A stretch of 64,000 nt of DNA, taken from assembly GCA_014904985.1 (NCBI GenBank), contig MU128988.1, positions 155,804 through 219,803 of the forward strand. Reading direction: 5' to 3'. The stretch's first letter is position 1; each line of letters begins with the position of its first letter. Source of the DNA: Hydnum rufescens UP504 (Eukaryota > Basidiomycota > Agaricomycetes > Cantharellales > Hydnaceae). The notes beneath the pieces are model-generated. The model saw only the letters and a program-made list of their open reading frames with translations, ran no database searches and was not told the DNA's origin. Below are positions 45,261 through 57,448 of this stretch, one piece after another. The position numbers and the translations under genes are program-made.

Positions 45261-45798
45261 CCCAAGGAGCCTTTACAGACCATAAAAGTAGCTCTACCAG
45301 TGGTTATATGTTTGTGACCACTTCTGCAGCAGCTGCAGGCACAAGGAGATGAAGCTGTATTTGCACATATTAGCTACTGCAGCCAATGCAGGAAGTCACA
45401 GGAGGCATAGTAGCCTTCTAAATATTCAAAGTAGGTGCACATGGGGTGGCAGAAGCTAACATGCTGGGTGCTATAAAGAATGAAAGGAGCTGCATGGAAC
45501 AAAGTAGCTTTTAAAAACTATTTACATTTTTTGAGTAGCTCCACTCTTGACTGTGGAGCTGATCATTCCTCCTTCATGCTGCTACAAACATGGAAGTTGG
45601 GAAGGCTGAGGCTGAATGATATTTCATTTGGAGCTCCATCACATCACAAAAGTGCTGCTGTGATCTATGTCAAACTAGCTCCTATTATTGACTTAGCAGT
45701 TGGGGACCTCTAAGGTCCCTTTTGGCATAGCAAAAGCCAACCTAAGAGGTCAAAAGTAGTGTCCCTATAGTGCAAAGGACAGTAAAAAGTACAAGAAG
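45261..45798. other. Flank of G2, possibly copia remnant at its end
   Basis: Contains scattered AGCTCC/AGCTGC words like the satellite. The last 13 codons before the G2 LTR (…AKDSKKYK) read in frame into the copia zinc-knuckle segment beyond G2 (KCTNCKW), which suggests that the left part of the copia element ends here. A stop lies just upstream (about 45757), so only a short piece is supported. Confidence 0.35.
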
Positions 45799-46396
45799 TG
45801 TAATATCACGCTATCCGACTTTGAATATACATGAGAGTTGTTGTTGGATGAGACAGAGTCGATTTTCCTGTGAACTGAAAGGGAAAGGAAATCCTGCTGT
45901 TCTAAGCACTCACTTCAAACAGGGAGACTGTGTGTGAGGCTAGGCACTGGCTTCACCTCAAGCACAAGAGAAGTGAGTGAAGGGGACAAGGGAATGGGAG
46001 GATGGAGTGGCAGCCATTGGCCAAGGGGCACAACAGCTGTCTAGAAGGTAGGAAGGGAGTGTTAGCAATTAGAGGCTAGGGGGATGGACTTACTGTGTGA
46101 GTCATGCTCATACCCCAGATCCTTCATATACAGCAGGCTTGTGGAGCGGCCGTGGTTGTACCTGTTCATATGTTAGTATTGTGGCTGCATCGCTGAGATG
46201 TGGGGCTAGACTGATATAGAGAGAGTCACAGTTTCACATGTCATGTAGAAGTCTGGGCAAAAGATGATTCTATTTATGGCTAGGCCCACAGCTACAATCC
46301 TCGCAACTATGCTAATTACATCAGCGACTAGATTAGGAAGGAGGTTAAGGGCGCTTCATGGGAGCATGCACAATAGCATTTGATCACTATATTACA
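45799..46396 (-). repeat. 3' LTR of G2
   Basis: 598 bp. It is preceded on its sense side by the G-run tract (46397-46410). It differs from the other LTR by many transitions and a 10-bp length difference, mostly one small indel near 57150 (TATGCGACTCG present only in the 5' LTR). Confidence 0.93.
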
Positions 46397-46415
46397 GTGC
46401 CCCCCAGCATAGATG

Positions 46416-48973
46416 CTAGGATTTGTAGTTGTGAGTTTCGGAATCATCTGAGTCAAGATTGAGGTCATTGAGAGTGACCTCGAAGCACTCATATGTGTTG
46501 TTCCAATGGAATTGCTCACCTGTGTAAGTACCTCAGGCCCCCATGGAGGTGGGATCAACCTCAGGGGTCTCATAGGCTAGCCAGACTAAGGTGTCGTGAT
46601 GATGGCCAACAAATGGAATGGGGAGGTTGAATTGTACCGGTTCCTCATAGGACAAATGTCTCTCTAGGATAGCTAGTAGACTCTTCATGGCTTCCAGTAA
46701 CTGAGAGGCTAGGGGAATGTTCATCTCTCGGAGAAGGTTGATTCTATGTTCTAGGAGACCCATAAATGCCACTGGCTGGACAAGATAGTGCAACATGAGA
46801 GATTGGCTCATCCCATAGGTTCTAGGAAGGCCTTGAGGGTAGAAGAGTTCAACAAGGTGTGCTGACTTGAAGACCATCTCAGGAGGATGAGTCATGCTTC
46901 CTCAGACTCGAATTGGCTCGGGGATGGGGTACTTTTCAAGGCAGCCTAGGTACCTCAGCTCCACTGCTTCCTTGCACTGCACTATGGAACCTGAGCTCCA
47001 GGGGCTGCACTGGTTTTCGATGTAAGGGAGTGCTCGGGCTGATGGCTTGGAAGGATAGAATCTTGCAGCCTGCCACTGACTTTCCAAAGCACAATGGGCT
47101 CAGTCCTGGTCTATGAATATGAGGATGAGATGTGGTTCCATGTATAACCATTCCACCATGCCTGAGGCATAGCAATCAACCAGTTCATCCTTGAGTTTCT
47201 CCCAGGAGCTAAGGTAAACAAAGGGGGCCAGTTCCACTGGGAACCTGGCCAACTGTGCTCCTGGGGAATCCCATACCTTGTTCAGGTCTTGTGAGGTAGG
47301 GATGATCGGTGGTCCCATGGCTGCCGGGTCTGCTAGTGGGACTTCAGGGTCTTCAGGCAGCATGAAGTCTGCTGACATGGGGTTGTAATCCTCATAAGGG
47401 GCCAGCTCCTCCTCTGGGAATGTAGGAGCATTCTGGTGTGCTTGGACCTGTCTTTCCTCAGGCGATTCAGATCTCAACCTTCTAGCAGAACATGGGACTG
47501 AGGGATAAAGGGGGTCAGGATTGCTCAGCCAGTCTAGTAGTGCAGGCGGGGCCCATAGGTGCATAGTAATGGGTCCACTAAGTGCACAGACAGTTCTTCC
47601 TGTACTGCTAGCTGTGGGAAGGACTCAGGCTCGTGCCATTCGATTCCCCGATTCCTCATCCATTCGTGACACTGGGGGTAATTCTGATGGAGGAATGCTG
47701 GGAGAGGAGGGGATTGTTCCTGAGGCTCTAGCTTCATGAGCGGAAGGGTGGCTTCTCCCAGACAGGCTTGTATCTCTGCCAGTATCATCATGTAATTCCT
47801 GTCGTTTACTTGGGTAAGCCATTGTGTGAGACCTTCGAGGTAAATCTCGCCTGGAGGACCTTTGGGTTTATGAAAGTAAGCGGGATGATGGACATAGTAT
47901 GGTCCCATCTGCCTAGTTTCATGAGGGTGATCCTCTTTCATTATCCAAATGGTCTCTGGGGGGCCAACAAGATGCTGGTGTTGTTGAGTCTTGAGCTTCT
48001 GCTCAAATAGCTCTTGTATGGCTCATAGGGAGATCACGTCCCTCAAATTCCAATGGGGGTGCCAGTCCTTAATCGTTTGCTTCACTTCTTCCCATAGAGG
48101 TGAATTCTGAGTGGTGCCTCGAGGGTATAACTTGAGTGGTGGAGTCTCATCATCTACTCTGGTGGACCATACAGAGACTCCCAGTTGTGCTAGCCCCTCT
48201 CTGATTAGTCAAGAGTGCTTGTCTCTCTTGAGAACAATGAGACCAGTGAGTTGGACCATCATCCTAAATTGGGGAGGGTGCAGCCTCTCTTTGAAGCATA
48301 AGAGATGGAGGAGGACACAGAAAGCCATGGAGACATATCCTGTCATGTTGAGGACCCGCCTCCTAAGCTCCTGTGCAACATGGACAGCTTTCCAAGCAGG
48401 GGCTGGAGTGGTTCCCTGCTGGAGGAGGAACATCCAGGACTGTCTGAAGTGCCAATATGGATCATAATTGGAGGGGAGCATAAGGTTGTAGCTCTTGGTC
48501 AGATGCTCAATCCCTCTGATATATTGCAACATTGACTGCCCTGCCTCATGGACAGCTTGCAGGTAGGTATTCAAGAGGGATCTGAGGCTGGGATTGGGAC
48601 CTCTGGCCTGTAGGAGATGCTGGCAGGGGTCAAAATCGAATTGCTTCACATCAAATGGGATGAAGGCTCAGTGTAAAGGGAATGGGCAATTCATAGGGAG
48701 TAGCTGTGTGTGGTAAGTCCACTCAAACTTCCTGAGCCATCCCCATTCATCCAGATCCTCCCAATGGTAGCCATAAGGGTCCTTGTAGAATGGAGGAAAT
48801 CCTTGAACTCGCAGGAAAGCACTGGCTAGATTCAACATGGTTAGCATATATACATAGAAGTATGCCGATCTCTCCAGGGAGAAGTATTCTGCAGGGTGTC
48901 ATTCTGGATTGTCCTCCTCATCACCATATTCAGCATAGTACAGGTCAAGAGGATCAGTGTCATTGCCAGGCAT
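46416..48973 (-). pseudogene. Extra 3' ORF of G2, counterpart of G1 33991-36543
   Basis: Starts MPGNDTDPLDLYYAEYGDEE at 48973. Conserved blocks: GRGPNPSL-like (ARGPNPSLRSLL), WHFRQSWMFLLQQGTTPAPA, HVAQELRRRVLN, MGPYYVHHPAYFHKPKGPP, EWHEPESFPQ, VDPTSMG. In-frame stops occur near 48900, 48668, 48208 and 48017. Conservation of protein blocks between two diverged copies implies that the ORF was under selection while the family was active. Biochemical role unknown. Confidence 0.8.
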
Positions 48974-49149
48974 CACGTAGCGCTGGCTGTGGCACACTCC
49001 CTTGTGTCTTTGAGGGCCAGGATGCTGCATCGGAACCGGGTCTGAGTTGAGGGAGGTCATAAAAACAAGGGGAACTTGATACTGGGAGGATAGGTGTAGA
49101 AGCGGCTGGGAATCTCCACAGTAGCCTTGCAGACCCCATGGGTTACAAG

Positions 49150-50543
49150 CATGTCACTCCAGGGTCTTTTGGTATTCCCTGAGCTGCATGAAGGCATTCC
49201 ATAATGTGGGTTCTGGCTCAAACATGTCATGCTCCAGTCCGTATCCCTTCCAACATACTAGATATTCCCTCCTCCTTGTCTGTGGGTTATATCAGTGGCC
49301 TACCAGCTTCTCTACTTCATACTCCTCTTCGATGGATAGCTCTCTTAGCTCAGGGAGCTTATCCCTTCCCTCTTCTTGTACCTCCCAGTAGTACTTGGTT
49401 AGGTGCTGAATATTCATTACAGGATGCATTTTATACTCAGGTGGGAGATGCAAGCAATAGACTATGGGATTTATCTTCTCTGATATAGTGAAAGGTCCAA
49501 TATGCCTTTGGACTAATTTCCTTCCTGTTCCTTGTACATGGGTTCACTAGAACCTCATCTCCTTCCTCAAATTCATCATCACGCCTCTTCTTATCATAGG
49601 CTCTGGCCTGCCTGGCTTGGGCCTTTACTAGAGCATCTCATGCTTGAGAGTGATGCACTTCCAGCTCATCCATGAAGGTCAATGCAGATGCACTATTGAG
49701 CTTGAACCCCTCAATTCCTCTGGATACTGGGTCTATCACTACAGCTTGCATTAGAGGAGAGTATCTGTGCAATAGGAAGAAGGGAGAGTATCCTGTAGAT
49801 GAGTGAGGCATGGCATTGTGGGCCATTGCTAGCGTTCCAAGCCACTGGGCCCAAGAACTGCGATTCCCAGCCATGTAGGCATGTAGGGCTACTTCTAGCA
49901 AGTCATTCACTTTCTCCATCTGCCCATTGGTTTGGGGGTGATGCAAGGTGGACAGCATCAAATATAAATCCAAGTGCTTGGCTACTGAAGCCCGGAAGGA
50001 TTTGGCCCACCTAGCATCCTGATTTGCAATCATCTGGTGAGGAATGCCATATTTTAAAACAATGGTTTGCATGAACAACTTGGCAAATCCATCTTGCTTC
50101 AGGTGCGATGTGGTTGGGACATACTGAACAAACTTGGTGAGTTTATCCATGATTACCAGGACTGTGTCATGTCCCTCTGACTTTGGGAGACCTGTGATCA
50201 GGTCTAGGGTCACTACTTCAAATGGAAGGAGGGGGATTGCATGTGGACATAACTTCCCTATTGGACCATGCTTATCGGATTTGGTCTTCTGGCAAACATC
50301 ACAGGTTTTTGTGAACTCCACAACATCTGCCCACATCTTCAGCCAGTAGAACCTAGCCACCAGCTTGTGGAACAGCCTTAAGGATCCTGCATGTGCAGAC
50401 TCCCATGGTGACTCATGGGATTCCAGGAGGATTCTACATACTTCTGGTTTCAGCACACAGAGTCTGGTGACCCAGTCTGCATCATGAAATATCAGGAGGC
50501 CTTCATCCGATTTATAGAATTGTTGAGCTGCTGAGAGCTCCAA
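49150..50543 (-). pseudogene. Integrase with chromodomain, G2
   Basis: A 301-residue open frame (50543-49638) holds the zinc-binding part (HESPWESAHAG...CDVCQKTKSDKHGP), VTLDLITGLPK, ANQDARWAKSFRA (second Asp retained as QDARW) and HPQTNGQMEKVND (Glu). After a TGA near 49637 the remainder continues with the GPF-like region and a chromodomain (EVEKLVGH, REYLVCWKGYGLEHDMFEPE) to about 49150, with an extra base and stops. Several sites look like decayed CpG codons. Confidence 0.88.
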
Positions 50544-50786
50544 TTCATCAGCGACAGCCTCTTTCCAAGGCTGTTTGAAGCTGGGGTCACTTTGGTATCC
50601 TTTGACAAAGGCTTCTATTCAGGAGGGACTTGCTGAGATGTTGAGCATCTGTGGCATTCATTCCTGGCTGGGTGGGTTTTCTGTCCTGTTTCTCTGTGGT
50701 ACGGCTTCTGTTGTTCTTCCAGCTGCTGTTGGGGTGGTCCCTGCCATCTGCTTCTTCATCTGCACTCATGTCAATAGGAATGCGGC

Positions 50787-51635
50787 TCACTCTGCAGGCT
50801 TTCTCTTGACTGCATCTTCCCAGGCAAATATTGGTTGGGCGGGGAGCTGGCTGGGCAAGAGTGGGGATTTATCTTCTACAGGTGATTGATGCAGTGGTAT
50901 CTGTCGCAGCCTTGAGAGGGGGTCTACATTCAAGTGCACTATCCCTGCTTGATGTACTATATCCAAACCTGGATACACTGTGAACACTGCCCCCCATGCC
51001 GTGAGATGCCTGTTGGCATTTTCATATGTCCTTGCCCACTGTAGTGCTGCATGATCCATGATCACAATGTTTTTCTCACCTTTGATGAAGGGCTGGAAGT
51101 GCACTAGTGCTTCCTTCACTCCTAGGGCTTCCCTTTCTGTTGCCAAGTGGTTTTGTTCTGCAGATTTCAAGGACCTGCTCCAGTAGGCAATCACTCGTTC
51201 AACATGCACTGTAGTATCTTCCACATCTGGGGCCCAGGAATCAGAGTTGGGCACATCATCTGTATTCTTTGAAGCTTGATGCACCAGCTTTGGTATGGGT
51301 TTGTCTTTGGCATGCACGTCCAAAATCCTGTCGTGTAGCTTCGTACCCTTTAGATCTTTTACCATTATGGGTTGTACCTGCTGGAGGCTAGCTCCCAATG
51401 CTACATCTGAAGCATCAGAGTAAATGTGATACAGTCTTGAGGGCATGGGATGACCGAGCACTGGGGCAGAAACCAGGCCTTCCTTGACATCTTTGAAAGC
51501 CTGTTCCTGGTCTGCCCCCCAGTTCCATTTTACATCCTTGTGCAGAAGCTTGAATAGGGGTGCTGCTCTCTCTGAGTAGTGTAGTATGAAGTGTGAGAAG
51601 TACACTGCCATTCCCAAGAACATTTGAAGTGTCAC
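50787..51635 (-). pseudogene. RNase H of G2
   Basis: 282-residue open frame: RLYHIYSDASDVALGASLQQ (catalytic Asp), ATEREALGVKEALVHFQPF (Glu), IVIMDHAALQWARTYEN (Asp), and IVHLNVDPLSRL. Nearly uninterrupted, unlike in G1. It adjoins RT with one stop between them (51636). Confidence 0.88.
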
Positions 51636-52370
51636 TCAATTATGAGGACGGGCTATGTCTATGATGGCTCTGATCTTCTCCTTGTGTGTAGAAAGTCCCA
51701 GCCTGGAGACTTTTTGGCCCAGGAGGAGAATTGATGTGTACATGAAGTGGCACTTCTTCGGTGCTAGCATCAATCCTGCTTTGACACATGCTTGTAGAAC
51801 CTTATCGAGATGCCCTAGGTGCTCCTCATAGGATTTCGAGTATACTACGATATTGTCTATGTACACCAATGAGAAAATCCACAGAAAGGGGGCAAGGATG
51901 GATTGCATCATCCTTTGAAAGGTCAAGGGGCTGTTTCTTAGACTGAAGGGCATCCATTTGAACTGCCAAAGCCCTCTATGAGAATGGAAGGCTGTCTTTT
52001 CTTTATCCTTGTCCTCCATTTCCATCTGGTGGAACCCAGCCAGTGTGTCGAGGGTGGATAAGACTTGCAATCCAGATAAGGCTTGCAGGATTTCTGTTTG
52101 CTGTGGAATTGGGAACTCATCTGGTATGGTCATAGCATTGAGTTTCCTGTAATTGATGCAAAATCTGGGCTTCCTGTTTCAGTACACTATGACCACGGGG
52201 GTGGCCCAGGGGCTTTTTGAAGGTTCTATGACTTCTTGCTGGATCCATTTATCCATTTGCTTGTCAATCACTTGTCTCTTCACTGGTGAAGCTCTGTACA
52301 TAGGCATCAAGACTGGGTGAGCTTCCTCTTTCATACGAATCTTGGCGATCATTTCCAACATTCTGAGTCA
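51636..52370 (-). pseudogene. Reverse transcriptase of G2 with YIDN box
   Basis: Contains WIQQEVIEPSKSPWATPVV, TGA in place of Arg, RFCINYRKLN, then DEFPIPQQTEILQALS, GLWQFKWMPFSLRNSPLTF, LVYIDNIVVYSKSYEEHLGH. As in G1, the fourth residue of the YxDD box is Asn. Both copies therefore share the change. Confidence 0.9.
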
Positions 52371-52943
52371 GTCATCAAATCTGAATGCTCTAATGTGCTT
52401 TTTGATCAATTCCAGGGTCTTCCTTTTTATTTCTGGAGGGGCATCTGGTGCGATGTCCATCAGCTTGTCCAGTTTCTTGGAATCATAAGTCATTGGGTCC
52501 CCAGGTTCTGATGTTTTCGGACCCCAAAGCTTGTCAGGGCCATCTGGCTCTGGAGGGATCTCTACTGCTCACAACTTTGCTAGCATCTGATCCAACAGAT
52601 CTCAGTCCCCTAGTGATCTGTGGGTGATTTTCTGTACCACATGGGCATAGGCTTTCAACCATTCAGACTCCTCATCATTCCTGCCACTGTCTAGGTAGCA
52701 TTCCAGGTCATGCAGAATGCCTAGTACATCACCCTTCCTGATCCATTCTGTGGAAGGGGACATGTTGGCTATGGCTACTGTGGGCTTCTCAGATTTAATC
52801 AGTGTCAATGGAGCTGCTAGGAAGCAACCATTGTTTGTGGGGAGTGTGACTCACTCCATGAACCACTCATCCTGACCTGTAGTTGGGCATTCTACAGGAA
52901 CCCTGGTGACCCACCCCACACGAATCTTCACATCTGCTGCTGC

Positions 52944-53615
52944 TCACAGTAAGCATGTCATGGGAGTCCTGCTTTTCTGTGTGTAGCTGGGGTTTCTGGA
53001 AGCGGCCAAGTACGTGGCATGATTTCTTATCTCTGGGGGGTGACAGGGTCGAACTTGGAAATCCTCAGTTGAGGGGGAAGTCAAGTGGGCTGGAACATCA
53101 AACCTTTCCCCTGGCTGGTTGATCGACAGGTGCATTCCTTGTGCCAATCTCAGTACAGATATTTTGTAGTTGACCTGGAAGTCCTCCCCTAACAGCACTG
53201 GGATGTTCATTCCTGGGATCACATAAGCTTCTTCAATGAATTCCAGCACTCTATCATCTGCCATGGGCATGAAGATTTGAAGGTTTATAAATCCTAAGAT
53301 CTTCACCTGATTGGTGAGTTCGAAGAGGCAAAGCTTCATACCCATTTGCAGTTTTGGCCAACGCTCTAGGGCATTGTAGCAGTCTTCTGAGATTAAGGTG
53401 ATGTCTGCCCCTGAGTCCAGGTGTAACTGTATGGGGGAACTCAAGAGTGTCCCTAAATGGCCATTGTGTACACTTAGTGCTGTAATCCCCAGTGCTGACT
53501 TTCCAGCAGGTGTGGTTCTGGATTTATGACAGCAAATAACCCTCACTGGAGGGGTATCCTGCATTGTCTCAGGGTGGTATGAAGCCTCTACTATGGGCAA
53601 CAACTTCATGGCCAC
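52944..53615 (-). pseudogene. Aspartic protease of G2
   Basis: 224-residue open frame with IQLHLDSGADITLISEDCYN (retropepsin DSGA) and FINLQIFMPMADD. It continues through HPPEIRNHATYLAASRNPS, the stretch that is split by an insertion in G1. Ends at a stop, then continues with GWVTRVPVE-like sequence toward RT. Confidence 0.88.
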
Positions 53616-53879
53616 AGCAGTGAGTTTTCACACTTCTTCCTGCTGTTTGTCTTCAGCTAACTCATCAGGCAGTTTCCTAGGTCGCTCCCAGGGAGTTTTT
53701 ACAGGGGGAGGAGGCTGCATGTTATTTGTCATTACATTTACATTATGCAAAAGTTCGTTATGTGCCTCTATGTACAAGGGCTTCTGCTGAGGTACACAGA
53801 AGCTAGGCAGGGAAGCTAATTTTGCCTGTCCCGGCTCTGAAAATTCGGCATAGTGTCGATCGTTGCTGAGTATGCAGCT

Positions 53880-56737
53880 TTATAGTTGGGAATCTTGTAT
53901 CATCTATTCTCTTTCTTCAATGTTTTCCTTTCCAATCGATTAGAATATGCTCCAAAGTATTTACAGTCCCTGACCCAATGTTTCTCACTTCCACATGTGA
54001 AACACTTCTGGCCAGGTTTGTGATGACTAGCTATGGTGTCATCATGAGGGTACAGATATGTTTTCTTGACACTGTCTGTGGCTTTGCTTTTGGGCTGAAA
54101 GCATGTCCGCAAACAATAGGATGGGTGGCTTGAGTGTTTATTCACATTAAAGGCATTTGATGAGGCCTGGCCTCCTTCCTTTTCATCGCTCGAGTATTGG
54201 AATGCTCCTTCGGAGTCATCTTCAAAGGGGAAGTGTACAGATTCTTTGTCTCTTCTCTCTTCTTCATTGTCCTGGGAGGCAAAGTTGGCCCTTTTAGGGT
54301 TTTTTGATTCAAGGCGACAATGATAGTGCTGCAAGGATTTCCACTGCATTACTAATGTTGGCTCGAACTGTTTGGCATACATGAGGACTGACTCAATTGG
54401 GGGTCTGTCACTCCATCAAAGAACGACATCCCATTCTGTGGGGGCATTGTTCATTACTGAAGCAGTCTCCTCAGGGCTATTGGGCATGAATCTGAGGAAG
54501 ATGCGGGAGAGGAGGATATGCTGCTGTATATATTCAGTGGGTGACTCATCCGGGTGATCTACACTATGGAAGACCTCCTTGTTGTATTTAATATGCTGGG
54601 CCATATACCATGCTTGTCCCAGATAATGGTGCAGGACCCATTCACATATGTTGTCCCAGGATTGGAGGATAGTGTGCCTTACTGGGTACAAATGGGCTCA
54701 CCAAGCCATGGTGACAGTGCCTTTGAACTGGGTTGTGGCAACTTTGGGCATTTGGCTCTCCAGCTTGGGGCTTAGGCCTGTGAGGTCATTACACTCATAG
54801 AGCCAATCGATCACTGTGTCAGGGTCACCATCCCACTCAGGCACTGCCAACCACTTGATGCAGTTGTCCCATGTGATTCCCTGGGAGGGGGCTCTGCCTA
54901 TGGCTCCTTGAAATCCTGGTGGTACAGGTGGTCCTGGTGGGCCAGGGGGACCTGGAGGACCAGAGGGACCATTGGGTCCCGGAAACCCTCCACTAGGAGG
55001 GTCTCTTGTGCCTGAGCCTCCTTGTGGGGGGTTGCCTCCTCCTCTGCCTCCTGGTTCTCCCCCATTGCCTCCTCCTCCAGGAGGTCCATTGCCACCCCCC
55101 TCCAGACTGTTGGGGCATGAAGGTGGTGGGGGAGGGCCCTTACCCTTGGAGCTCCCAGTGGACTGTGAGCTCCCTTGTTCAGCAAGCCAGGTCAGTGTGA
55201 CATTCAGGCCTTGTGAAGGGGTAGGGTTGCTAGATGGGCCTGGGGAGGCAAGAGTCATGGGCACGCAAGTAGCTAGCACACCAGAGAGGGAGAACAGGAT
55301 GGCCTTGACCATGCTTGTGTAGTAGTCATGCACCCTAGATACGCCAGGGGCTGGAAAAGCTGGTGTGTCCATGAATGCATCCCAAGTAGGCCCCTGATAT
55401 TCTATTCCTCCTTCAGCCATGTTCACTCACCCTATGAGGTAGTTTGTGAGGGGTGAGCACATGAGAGGGAGGTCAGTAGATCATAGCCCATGAATTTCCC
55501 CACTAGGGTCTCTCCTGGCTATCAGGTTCCATTTCAAGGGGGTCCACAGCACATCCCGCAAATCCCCTCCCAGAGTTGAGACCCTCTGTGAGAACATGGC
55601 AAAGCAATTGCGCAGGTTCGGTGTTGGGGTGGTGGATTCATGGGGCATGGAGTCATAGAGGGGGATCTCCTGCCACTTAGTGGGTGATGCTTCCAGATCT
55701 ATGGATGCAGCTCAGTAGGTGAGCGAGCTCCCAGATCATGTAAGGTCCAAAGGAGGCATGGGCCATGCTGGTAGGTTGAAGACTGATCCAAGACCTGCTC
55801 TAGGGCTGCAAGTGGATTCACAGCTTGCACTTGCTTTGGACCCCTTGAGATTTGTGGCTGGCATGAATATCCCTAAGCTGTAGGGCTCTGCATCTACACG
55901 GGGGAGGGGCTGCACATCCAGCACTTCCTCAAGCTGGATGTTGTAATCAGCATACTTCATAGCTTGGTTCCCTGAAAAGGGATGCCTCGTTGAGTGGGTG
56001 ATAGGTTTAGTTCTGTCGATATCAGCCTCAATAGCCTCCCATCCTGCTGCGAGAGCTCAACAGGCAACCCTTCTGGTGGGAAGGTGCTTGTCATGCCAGG
56101 CTTTATGTAGATGCTCTCTGAGTTCTGGCGTAGGGGGAAGGGAATCCTCAGAGCCCATAGGAGTGGACAGGCCTTCTCCCATGTGCAGCATCTTCAGCTT
56201 ATATAGTTGAACAAAGGCCAGCTTGACCCTCAGCTTTAGCAGCTTATTGGCCATCATCAGCTCCTTGAGCTCCCACAAAGTCCATAGCTGCTCCATTAAT
56301 TTGCCTTCACAATCTATTACAAATCGGTGTTCCTCCTCCCCTACTATAGCTATAACGTCTGAGATGATGTTCTGCAACCTCTCTAATGCTGTCTGTATTG
56401 TGATGAGCAGCTCTTTACCTATGAACCACTCCTGTCTATCCTCCTCAAATAGAAAGTATGATGTACTGTACTGTGCTGGGGCAAATTTGGTCCATACCAT
56501 GAGAAATTGGTATGTCATTACAGGTGCTTCAGAGAAGGGGTCCATGTACTCACCTACTGGCTCATTGAGTCTTCAAGTGATCTCACAGTAGCATCCTATG
56601 GAACAAAGACAGGGGGGAATCGCTAAGCATTCACACATAGCTGTGTGATAGAGTACATCCTCATGATATGAGGATGGGATACTGTGGGGTATTTCATTGT
56701 GCAGGTTGGGTCTGGGTGATTTCCCATGTCTGCTCAT
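53880..56737 (-). pseudogene. Gag region of G2
   Basis: Starts MSRHGKSPRPN at 56737. N-terminal domain (DPFSEAPVMTYQFLMVWTKF, ITIQTALERLQNII) as in G1; a Gly-rich linker with SGPPGPPGPPGPPVPPG (about 54930-54990); capsid-like domain (DTVIDWLYECNDL, PEETASVMNNAPTEWDVV); CCHC knuckle CFTCGSEKHWVRDCKYFG (about 54005). Interrupted by several stops and frame changes. Confidence 0.85.
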
Positions 56738-56840
56738 CTTGGAGGAGGGCTGGGGGCTGTAGGAATATGCAGCAGGTAAAGAGGTAGTGGATTGAGGTGG
56801 CATAAGGGGTTTGACTGTCTCATCAGCTAGAGGGAACCAA

Positions 56841-57448
56841 TGTAATATTGTGCTATCCAACTTTGAATATATGTGAGAGTTGTCGTTGGACAAGATGGAG
56901 TCGACTTGCCTGTGAACTGAAAGGGAAAGGAAATCCCACCATTCTAAGCACTCACTTCGAATGGGGAGACCACGTGTGAGGCTAGGCACTGGCTTCACCT
57001 CGAGCATGGGAGAAGCGAGGGAAGGGACAAGGGAATGGGAGGATGGAGTGGCAGCCATTGGCCAAGGGGTGCAACAGCTGTCTAGAAGGTAGGAAGGGAG
57101 TGTTAGCAATTAGAGGCTAGGGGGATGGACTTACTGTGTGAGTCATGCTCATATGCGACTCGTACCCCAGATCCTTCATATACAGCAGGCTCATGGAGCA
57201 GCCATGGTTGTACCTGTTCATACATTAGTATCATGGCTGCATGGCTGAGACCCGGGGCTAGACTGATAGAGAGAGAGTCATGGTTTCACATGTCATGTAG
57301 AAGTCCAGGAAAAAGATGATTCTATTTATGGCTAGGCCCACGGCTACAATCCTCATGACTACACTAATTACATCAGCGACTAGATTAGGAAGGAGGTTAA
57401 GGGTGCTTCGCAGGAGCGTGTGCAATAGCATTTGATCACTATATTACA
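56841..57448 (-). repeat. 5' LTR of G2
   Basis: 608 bp. The primer-binding candidate TTGGTTCCCTCTAGC lies at 56840-56826 on the minus strand, directly next to it, as in G1. Confidence 0.93.

Larger units (their letters stand above)
45799..57448 (-). mobile_element. Ty3/gypsy chromovirus-like element G2, complete, 11.65 kb
   Basis: Same family as G1, opposite strand. LTRs are 45799-46396 (3') and 56841-57448 (5'), TGTAATAT...ATATTACA; target duplication AGAAG at 45794-45798 and 57449-57453. It lacks the 1.36-kb insertion found in G1. Coding order matches G1. Frames are longer than in G1 in RT, RNase H and integrase but still contain TGA codons where G1 has Arg (for example at about 52182, after VVIVY). 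The element splits copia-related sequence. Confidence 0.95.
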